A stretch of DNA of 64,000 nucleotides, from contig OY979718.1 in assembly GCA_963855995.1 (NCBI GenBank), positions 44,122,059-44,186,058 on the forward strand. The letters run 5' to 3'. Positions 56,101 through 64,000 of the stretch are shown here, piece by piece (position 1 is the first letter of the stretch; every line of letters starts with the position of its first letter). Both the position numbers and the translations under genes were made by a program. Under the pieces are notes generated by a model. The model was not told the DNA's origin. It did no database searches and was given only the letters and a program-made list of their open reading frames with translations. Source of the stretch: Muricea muricata (lineage: Eukaryota; Cnidaria; Anthozoa; Malacalcyonacea; Plexauridae).

Positions 56101-59100
56101 TAACGAATTGCGAAAAGCGGATAGGGGATCACAGCCATATTACTAAAAAGCTAAAGGCGGGAACTTTTCGTACAGCAATCACTGAACACCCTTTTGATAG
56201 TCACGTCACCGAAACCATTTTGGCTTGGGAACCTCGCTTTCATCAATAAAAGACGCAAGACCATTGGCTTACAATTCTTGAGAGTGTTTCTCCTCATTGA
56301 CGTAATTATGCATAGATTGCATTGATTAGGTGTTGAAGTTGAATGATCGCTCATGCGTCTCAACAATTTGTCCAAGATTGTAGGTCCTTAAGATTACCGG
56401 ACATCACGTCAAATCGGAACCACAAATCAGTTTTCTTAAGAAAAGCTTTGATTTTATTGCTTTACAGTAGTTCCATTTCCACTATATTCCCGATTTGATG
56501 ACATGATTGCTTTAATAACAATTATGATTCAAATTTTCTTAGATTACTTGAAACGCTGGAAATTCAAAATTCTCGCTTGCGCACTTCAACTTTATATAGA
56601 GTAACCCTATAAAAACGTAAGTTCACATTACAAAACTTGAATTTTTAAATCAAATGTGGCCACGTACTGCCGTTGCTCTTCGGTCCGGCGTTCGCACGTG
56701 TAACGATCGACAGTTACAATACCAGTGAAGACAGGATTCTTTTTCGTAATGTGGGCACAAGAAGGATGATAGTAGATGCTAGAGAAATCTGGACTAAATA
56801 AAAATTGTCCAGTCCGATCATCTCGTCTTCTGGTTCTTCGGTCCACGTTTTCATCATTCAGTGGTGAAAAAAATTAAGCCAATTATGCAACCAAACAGAT
56901 TCCCACTAGTTCTTTTCAAACTTTAAAAATTATTTTGGGTTCAAGTAGATTTTCCGCATTTTTGCCCACATAAGCCAAAAATATTATCAGCTGGTCCCTC
57001 AATAATGGGTTACTTTGGTGGTCATTCGTGGTCACTCGTGGTCATTCGTGGTCACTCGTGGTCATTCGTGGTCATTCGTGTGTACTTTTAGACAAGACCA
57101 TTATAAACAGACCTTATGAATGTATAATAATGACCAAGCCGTAATGCGCCCAAGGAATGATGGTCGTTATCGCCAGGGAAATGTAGGGAAAGCGCGGGAA
57201 ATAATGGTAAATAAAACAATTCAAATGAAAACGCTGCTGTATGTCAGCCTTGTCTCCTGGCCCCAGTGCAGCTCAGTTGCGTGGGATTGAAGCGCGGTAG
57301 CGTGAAGTGAACGCGGCTGTTAAATTTTATGTCATTACTTATCGTCGCGGTAAAAGTGAGGAATAAAAAAAACAGGGGTGGAAAAGATATGCGAGCACGC
57401 GAGCGGCACTCGCAGGAAAGTTTTCACCAGTCGCAGGAAATTTCAACACTGGCTATGTGTTTGCAGATTTCTAATATAAAATTTTAAAGAAATAATTTTG
57501 CACTATTCCAGAAAATCTTGTCCACCATGCGAGTTAAAGAAAGTAAAATCTGGAAGTTCAGCTTGGTCGTTAATCATAAATAATTATGAATAGACAGCAT
57601 CTTTGTCTTTGCTAGTTAATAATGTCGCGACCTGATTACGTTCTCTTGATTCGTATCCTATATATGTAGAGCTAGACATGGACCAAAGAATCATATTCCC
57701 GAAAGTTTTCTCGACGACTTTCTTGATCTAATAATTTGGGGTCATGAACATGAATGCCTCATTGAGCCTCAGTACTCCACTGATTCAGGCAAGGATATTT
57801 TTATCAGTCAACCTGGATCGTCAGTTGCAACATCACTATGCGAGGGAGAAACGAAAAAAAAGTAAGGCTATAATTATCATTTCTTGGGACAGCTTCAATC
57901 AAATCATGAGAAATTTGGATGGATTTTCATCCCAAATTTTGCATGTATTACCAGCCTAAACATACAGATATAAATTATACGCTTGCTCTTGTCAACTACC
58001 TCCGTAGCTTAGTGGTAAGAGCATTGCGTCGCGAAGGCGTGGGTTCGATTCCTGCTGAAGGAACTGTAGTTGATGATGAACTTTTCTCAACTGTTCCCGG
58101 CTTAAACTTCTACATGTGCATGATTTCCACTCGAATTAAGGTACTTTTACCGTTGAGAAATTTAGATTCTGCTACCCATGCAAATGCAGGAATGAAACAT
58201 AAATAGTAATGCTCACTTTTTCGTGGGAACTGCCTGTGTCCAATTTTAAAGCTTTCTTTTTGTCGACGGTAAATGCTACTATACTCGCTAACACAGTCAT
58301 ATCCATCTATATAGGCATGTGGGTATCTTGAGAGTTGCTGGAAAAAATTTTCGTATGGATAAATTTCCGCTGAAGACAGTTCGGGCTTTTCACATGAGAC
58401 AAGTGATACTGAGTGAAACTGATCTGGATCCTGCTGATGAAGATGCCGTGCAAGAATACTTAGCAGAACAGGTGTGTGAGGTGCAGATCATTACCTCACT
58501 GAGCATATTTTGTGACGTGTCGTGTAATAGTTTTTCATATTCACCATTGAAAACAATCAAAGCTCCATATGACTGTTTTATTCTCCTCTTAAGCATGAAT
58601 TGTTTCAAAATAAATTATGACGAATATTATATTTATGTGGTATTTAAGACACCATGCAGTGCGAGACAGTGTTTTATTTGTAATTGATGGACGTCTTAGA
58701 ATTTAGACGGAATGCTTAAAAATGTATTCGAGTAAGTTTTCATTACATTTTCTCGTCCAAATAAAGGTGGAGGAATTAATTGCATTAGCTGGACAGGAAC
58801 ATACTGGAGACAAAAGACAGCCAAAGCGTCCGTTGATAAGACTTAAGGTAATGTTTGATATTAGTTACTAATAGTTAGTTATTTTATAATCTATTATACT
58901 CGAATCACGCACAGCTCATTATGAACAGTATAGAAAAATAGGTCTCTTCTTTATAGGGTTCGATGCTGCCTTTTTATATTTTCTTTCTGTACATAAAAAC
59001 TGCAGCACTAAAAAATGAGTTTATGTCAAAATAATTCGCATTATAATAAGAAAATGGCTAGTTTGTGCGTGTGCGGAGACCCATGTTCAAGTATCTACTC

Positions 59101-62100
59101 TGTAACGTTTTTTGAGTTTACGTATACTTGAAGCTATTATTCAGGTAGTTCTAACCAGTTCGATGATAGGATGTTTTTACATCTGTTTCACGACTACATA
59201 CTTATTTTGAACCCTATAATAACTTGAATGTGCGCGTTTTTACGTACCTATATAGCTCATGCATAGAAAATCCTGAAACAACAAAACAGTTAAAATGTGC
59301 ATGATGTTTAGTTACGAGAACCAGCCAGCATATTTTAATAAAATACATATACACAATAAAATACAAACTTCGAACAACATTTTGATCTTGCATGTGAATT
59401 CTATATTAAGTATATGCTTTGAAATTTTTATCAACAAATCTTCCATACATTATAGCATACATGTCATATTTAACAAATAGATTTCATTTTTGCGTGCGTC
59501 TGTACTGTAATAGATCACAGATGACGTCATAGCGTGTGAAGAACAAAAAAGTACGCACGAGACGCAGTCGAGTGCGTGACTTTTTGTTCTTCACACGCTA
59601 TGGCATCATCTGTGATCTATTACAGTGCAGAAGCACAAAAAATGAAATCTATTTGTTTTATATTATAATAAAGTTGGCAAAAATCATGCGAAGACCCGCG
59701 AAATAAATTAGCTAAATTAGATCACGTCATCAGCTGACGTCATCTGTGCGTGTGTACTTTAATAACACACAGCTCGCGACCAATGAAAATGCAGAATGAA
59801 CACGTATTATTATATAAATAGAAATAATTACTGGACTATCATAATTGTTAGGCAAAATTACAATGTGCATGCGCATGCAGTATATGAATCGTATGAACCA
59901 TATGCAGTGTGTTGTTTATGCTTACAGGTGGAGTATACGGGTGGATTTTCACCATTCAATGTGTACACATTTGGACAACAATTTCTACAACGTGTTGCAA
60001 ATACGAAAGATATCTTAACTTTCTTTCGAAGGAGAGTTCCAACAGGAGGTAAGATATATTTATACCTACCTGCCAATACCTCGAATGAATTTTTATTTTG
60101 CTCAATAGATAATCTCGAGACAAACATGAGCGATAAAATTTTTATTGAAGAATAAAGTTTCGAAGCGATAATTTTTACAGTTAAATTATCAATATTTGCT
60201 ATTTGGGCATGAGAATGAGGCTATGAAGGCTTCGAAATGTTGTTCTTCAATAAAAATTTTATCAAGTCTTGTCTCGCGAAATCTGTTTCAAAGAGTTTGT
60301 TTATAAAAATAGACAATTTGCATGTTAAACTGAATTTTAATCTATTTAATGAGAAACAATTAGTAAAATTACAAAGTTTGGTGGCGAAAGTAACAATTAA
60401 GTGTGGAAAATATTTAGGTTTGCAAAGTTTGCGTATATTTTGTAAATATTTTACAACGGTTTAAAAATGATAACAATGGGCGGAAAAAAATAATATACTG
60501 TAAATTGACGAATTGTTTTCTAGGAAACATTCTTGTGCGAAACATAGTTTCCTGCCAATGTTTCTCTATGTTTCTCATTGTGGGCAAACTATGAAACATT
60601 TTTGTGCGAAACATTGGCCTCAGCCATATCTTGTGCAGACTTGCAATTTTGCGCATGCTTAATTAACAAGGAAATCCGTGTTTCTCGTGCCAGAAGCATT
60701 CGAAACATCTAGGCATGATTAGGAAACATTATTTCCGCAACAAAAGTGTTTCTGAATTTGTTTGGAAACTTTTTTGCTTCCCGAGAAGCAAAATTTTGTT
60801 TCCGCAACAATATTTCCCGAGGTGGGCAAATCATATTAGTTACACACGCAGGAACCTTAGCCAAGAGTTTTACTTTTAAAGAATTAAATTTGAAGCACGC
60901 CTAATCATTCAAAAGTGTTTTTCCTTTTGTTATTATAGACATCCTTTACCCTTCACATTTTAGTTTGACTTTATATGTTATGTAGATATGCGATATGCCC
61001 TTTAAGAGGTCCTTTTGTAATAATAGTTTTCTCAATAAAGACTACTTCTACTACTAGATGTGCGCGGTATCTTGTCTTTGTTAAGTCTTTCTTATTCGTC
61101 TATCTTTTTTTTGCTTTTGTTTATTTTTACTTGTACTGTACTTGGGTAAACTTGACAACTGACGTATCCTGTTTTCTGCAGGCAGGAGAGGGAACAACGG
61201 CGATGAAGATGATATTCTTCCCGAGTTTGAAAATGTTACTATGGAGGATCTTATCAGTGCATTTCTCAAATCTTCTCCGAAAGTAAGTCGCAACTCCTGT
61301 AAAACTGCGGTGAGAAATTCTTAATAAATTCAGTTATATAAAACGATGTTGTCTACTCTAATTTTTCCAACGGGAATATATAGCCGTTAAGAATGTTATC
61401 TGAGCACAAGTTGGGCTTGGCTTTAAAAGAGTTCGTCGAAAAAGATGAGAATGACGCAATAGCAGAGATGGTGAATCTGCAAATTGACGACACTCGGAAA
61501 GCAATCTCCACAAAGAACTTTCGTGACGAAGATATTGTGAGTGAAGTTGTTAAAGAAACTGAACGCAGCAGGACTGAGGAACCCACTAAGGAAGAAGTGG
61601 CAAGGACTAAAAAGGTACAGCGCTGGGCTTACTGTGTTTTACAATTTTGCATACAGATTAATTGCTGCATTAAAAGACGCTAGATCTTGATACCAAACTT
61701 CACACGAAGTCTTTTATGATACACGCTGCAGCACATTTTAATTGGACAGTTTATGTAAACGCTGCAGCAATAATCTTTACTAAACTTTAAGGCGTAGTAT
61801 ATTTTAACCTGTGACAACTTGCTTAAAAAATGCACCCCACGAAGGTAAGCAAAATTTTAAGAAAAAGATTAATTTTTTCTCACCAGTTTACCGTGTTTGT
61901 TGATTTGATTGATTTTACAAATTTGACTTCAACTTTTGTACCAATAACAGTTGCCAGAATTCTTACATAATTTGGCTGCTGTCGTGCAAAAAACAGACAC
62001 TTCAACTTTACTAATAATTAGAAAACCTTTAAAATGATCTCAGGGCCATTTTGAAATTGCTGTCAAGAAAGTCTTTAAAGTGATTCCGAGTATGATCTTT

Positions 62101-63692
62101 ACTGCGCGCAGATTTCTCATGTAAAACGACAGGCATTTTTTTAGGTTTTAGAGGAAGCACTGTCTCAAAGTAAAGGACGAAATGAACAAGTTACTTTATC
62201 AGATGAGAGTGAGGAGGAGAGCGAAAATCAAACTTCCACGAGAGGTAACAAAGTCTTACGATTAGAGGCGTGTTTATCTTATACAGGTCATAATCATCAC
62301 CTTCTGGCATATTGTTTTTAAGCACGTGTAATATTCTGGTTGTCTTGTTTGGCTTCAAAAAGCGTTGTCCAAAATGGCTCTCATAATGCTTTCCCCCTGT
62401 ACACGGGCAAAAAACAAAAGCTGTTGTAAAAAGGATGCAACATTGTTCCTGGTTCTCTATAATTATAACTCTATGTAAAGTTAAATTAACTTCTTGAAAT
62501 TAGCAGTGTGTTGACAATGAGGAACAATGTTGTCAATACAACATCCCCGTGTTTTTTAACAACCTAGAACGACTCATAATGTTTAATCGTGTATTGTTGG
62601 CTCGGTTACTCTCGTATTCGTCAACCTTCGTGACTTCGATAATAGAATCGATAACACAAGCCTCAAGTAAAATGTCACGAGAATAAGCAGTTCAGGTGTA
62701 TGTATGTCAATAGTCAGAATGTTTGAAATGTGAACTGTTGTCTGTTAGATATCAGACGCGCCAAACTATGCAGGGATTCCAGTGTACCATGCATTGTACC
62801 GCGCAAGCATTTGTAGTTAGGACCCGTTGTATCTTCAACACCACGCATGGGCTTTGTTATTTTTCTCGGTAAACGTTTGCCATTAAATATACGTTGGTGT
62901 ACAGTATTCCAATGCATTACCTTCTATTACCTTCTAGGACGCGGCAGAGGGCGAGGGAGGAAACAACGAGGAAGAGGATCTCGAACCACAAGTAAATCAC
63001 GTGACAATTCAAGCGTGACGTCACGAGGTAAAGTTTGGAAATAGATTACGTGCAACTGCTTCCAGCTACAGTTAAAAAGTATTTTTGTGGAAAATTTTCA
63101 CATGTGACTTTATATTTTTGAAATGCACGCGTGTCCGAACAGTAAATTCTAGGAAAAAGTTTAACTGTTTGTCTCTAGTTTTCCTCCCTGAGCCAGGCTA
63201 CACAGACCATTGGCTTGTCCGAGGCCATTTCTCACTTGCCCACATTAATTAAATAGAAGAATTAGAAAATGAAGTTATAAAGCACCACAACAAAACTATT
63301 GTTTAGTTATCAAAACACAAAAATGTGGTTACCCTTGGACCTTAAGTCCAAACTCGTTCCCAGGGCCTTTTCTAAAATGGAGGGAGGTAAAAGGCCCTTT
63401 TTCTTGTTTTCATGTTTCAAAGGGGTTTTTTTTATCTACATTATAACTTGTTACTGATCTTTTTTCATCAGTCAAACTCTGAATTTTGTTCGACCAAACT
63501 ACGTATTCCAAAAAAATGGTGGCTCATCCAAACAACTAAAATATTTTCCATAGCCCATCTTGAATCACTCCGGCCCACCCTAGCATTTACTTACTTTATG
63601 ACCGCTCCCTTAGTTGTAAGGCTTACAATCTGTCACCAGTTTTTATAACATTGTTTATAGCATCCACTCGAGGAAAAAAGCAACAACTTTCG
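47177..63692 (+). CDS. MRE11: MRE11 double-strand break repair nuclease, fifteen visible coding exons, 3' end uncertain
   Basis: This is the nuclease of the MRE11-RAD50-NBS1 complex, acting in DNA end resection, checkpoint signalling and telomere upkeep in the nucleus. Exons: 47177-47217, 48338-48390, 53923-54023, 54392-54552, 54955-55042, 55524-55780, 57676-57861, 58315-58471, 58767-58847, 59928-60048, 61182-61282, 61384-61614, 62145-62244, 62938-63027, 63661-63692. All fourteen junction phases agree, giving 600 codons. Phosphoesterase motifs are intact: ATDNHLG (Asp34, His36), GGDLFH (Asp74), IHGNHDD (142-144), FVLHQNR (His231) and WGHEHE (His257, His259). The capping domain follows, then an acidic stretch and a Gly-Arg-rich segment ([14 protein letters not shown], about 560-573), the region methylated in vertebrates. 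Intron 3 has a GC donor. The last exon listed could instead read on to a TAA at about 63728 if its donor is unused; more likely the gene continues beyond the window. Confidence 0.95.
47725..48026. mobile_element. TA-flanked MITE in MRE11 intron 1, 302 bp
   Basis: CAGCCGTGGCAATTGAAG at the left end is inverted at the right end, with TA at 47723-47724 and 48027-48028. Arms continue inward (TTCCTxAAATATTG). It is non-coding; the TA duplication fits Tc1/mariner-type mobilisation. Confidence 0.8.
50097..50200. repeat. Tandem repeat, 24-bp unit, four and a third copies
   Basis: The unit GCGCTTTTTTTCAGTTACCG plus GCAA starts at 50097, 50121, 50145, 50169 and 50193, with single-base differences. The exact period of 24 keeps every frame open, which explains the overlapping ORFs. 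Confidence 0.9.
52560..52820 (+). other. Possible fragment of a Crypton-like or related element
   Basis: After an ATTCACC/GGTGAAT palindrome, the ATG at 52636 gives [18 protein letters not shown], which resembles the start of tyrosine-recombinase-derived (Crypton-related) proteins common in cnidarian genomes (M..SRF....EEI). The similarity ends after about 20 residues. Several copies of TATTCACCTCG and its complement follow, so this may be a non-autonomous repeat that kept the start of the coding exon. The call rests on recall of a short motif. Confidence 0.3.
52831..53290. repeat. Minisatellite, 31-bp unit, about 15 copies
   Basis: The unit TATACTGAAACATACAGTAA plus TTGTCAACTAA repeats with a 31-bp period (for example starts at 52831 and 52862). 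Copies alternate between AACTAA and AACCAC endings, suggesting a two-unit higher-order pattern. No spacers are present. Confidence 0.92.
55862..57099. mobile_element. Mutator-like foldback element with tandem-repeat arms, MRE11 intron 6
   Basis: ATTATAAAC occurs directly at 55853-55861 and 57100-57108, a 9-bp target duplication. Between them the ends GATCTTGTCTAAAAG and CTTTTAGACAAGACC are inverted. Just inside each end lies an array of a roughly 10-bp unit alternating CACGAATGAC and CACGAGTGAC, at 55880-56010 on the left and inverted at 57018-57080 on the right. The 1-kb middle has no recognisable transposase. A 9-bp duplication is the hallmark of Mutator-like elements, so this is probably a non-autonomous one. 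Confidence 0.75.
57993..58072 (+). tRNA. tRNA-like Pol III unit (tRNA pseudogene or SINE head), MRE11 intron 7
   Basis: An A box TAGCTTAGTGG (58005-58015) and a B box GGTTCGATTCC (58042-58052) both match the Pol III consensus perfectly. A D arm (GCUU/GAGC) and a T arm (GUGGG/CCUGC with loop UUCGAUU) fold well. The anticodon region is about seven bases short, so no normal anticodon loop forms. CAACTAC and GTAGTTG flank the unit as an inverted pair, and TTTT at 58082-58085 could end transcription. No functional tRNA identity can be given. Confidence 0.5.
59472..59657. mobile_element. Near-perfect hairpin MITE in MRE11 intron 9, 186 bp
   Basis: Arms from AACAAATAGATTTCATTTTT through GTAATAGATCACAGATGA to AGCGTGTGAAGAACAAAAA are inverted almost base for base, around a loop of about 30 bp rich in CG. 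A transcript from intron 9 would form a long hairpin. Confidence 0.8.
60116..60277. repeat. Foldback repeat in MRE11 intron 10
   Basis: CGAGACAA...GATAAAATTTTTATTGAAG at the left is inverted at the right (CTTCAATAAAAATTTTATC...TTGTCTCG), with an inner pair on TTCGAA. Confidence 0.7.
60521..60830. repeat. Repeat cluster rich in GAAACATT motifs, MRE11 intron 10
   Basis: About ten copies of GAAACATT/AATGTTTC and TTTCCGCAACA occur on both strands within 310 bp, ending in GGTGGGCAAA. It looks like a worn foldback element or subterminal repeat cluster. It is non-coding. Confidence 0.5.
62399..62559. repeat. Imperfect foldback repeat in MRE11 intron 13
   Basis: ACACGGGCAAAAAACAAAAG...GCAACATTGTTCCT on the left is inverted as AGGAACAATGTTG...CATCCCCGTGTTTTTT on the right. 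Confidence 0.6.
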
Positions 63693-63699
63693 GTAGGTC

Positions 63700-64000
63700 G
63701 CAGATTATCGATTATTCTGACAAAGTAATATATGCACTCGATAAGAACTAAAAATAGGATATAAACTCGTACGTAAACGGGTTATATCCTATTACGTCCT
63801 ACTTTCGAGTTGTTATTTTTAGCATTGGTTCAGTGTAAATCCATGCTATAGTAAATATGACATAAATGTGGTTTAGGTATAATTTCTTTGCCATTAAATT
63901 ACTGGGGGAGGGGGGGGTAGTCCGGTCGCTTAGCGGCAAAAATTGGCAAGATCGTTACAAAGCGGACAAATTCAGTATTTCTTTTCCCGCGACTCCTAAT
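63700..64000. other. Right edge, no further MRE11 exon seen
   Basis: A small palindrome (AGGATATAAACTCG...CGGGTTATATCCT) lies at 63755-63792, and a G-run near 63904-63917. No acceptor with a convincing MRE11 C-terminal frame is visible before the window ends. Confidence 0.5.

Noticed and set aside
58319..58687. ORF of 122 codons in the MRE11 region taken as a separate gene
   Set aside because: Its first part is MRE11 exon 8 (58315-58471) and the rest is intron read-through.

Overview
This is an intron-rich, AT-rich window from an animal nuclear genome. Three well-conserved animal genes can be assembled exon by exon: an angiotensin-converting-enzyme-like metallopeptidase (minus strand, 3.75-9.71 kb), glycogen synthase kinase 3 (minus strand, 38.75-46.73 kb) and MRE11 (plus strand, 47.18 kb to the right edge, last exon or exons probably outside). 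A fourth, smaller gene on the minus strand (27.99-29.95 kb) encodes an RIIa domain plus an IQ motif and resembles sperm protein 17. The mix of DIRS, BEL/Pao, Ty3/gypsy and LINE remnants, an integrase-type DNA transposon and many short foldback elements suggests a non-vertebrate animal. A cnidarian is my best guess, but that is inference from repeat content and not proof.

Layout. 0.5-2.7 kb is a decayed 2.2-kb palindrome. 3.7-9.7 kb is the ACE-like gene; its first intron holds a dead class A GPCR fragment on the opposite strand. 10.2-13.2 kb is a broken DIRS-like retroelement, followed by a 50-bp minisatellite. 14.7-22.4 kb is a nested set: a LINE copy split by a BEL/Pao element with a 5-bp target duplication, whose 5' LTR is itself split by a 0.5-kb element flanked by TTAA. 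23.1-24.2 kb is an internally deleted Ty3/gypsy pol remnant. 26.2-27.8 kb holds a 31-bp minisatellite and two foldback elements. 33.0-35.2 kb is a large palindrome carrying integrase-type transposase fragments in both arms and flanked by a 6-bp duplication. 37.2 kb carries a stray copy of one arm of the first palindrome.

GSK3 and MRE11 lie head to head, with 449 bp between their start codons, so they probably share a divergent promoter. GSK3 has nine coding exons and 420 residues and keeps its regulatory Ser9 and activation-loop Tyr. The visible MRE11 has fifteen coding exons and 600 codons, with all phosphoesterase motifs, a capping region and a C-terminal Gly-Arg-rich stretch. One MRE11 intron uses a GC donor. 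MRE11 introns carry a TA-flanked MITE, two tandem arrays, a Mutator-like foldback element with a 9-bp duplication, and a tRNA-like Pol III unit.

The host genes look functional: every splice phase I tested joins cleanly. Every large transposon remnant I could read is broken by stops, frameshifts or deletions. Intergenic stretches not listed as features showed no coding signal I could support.
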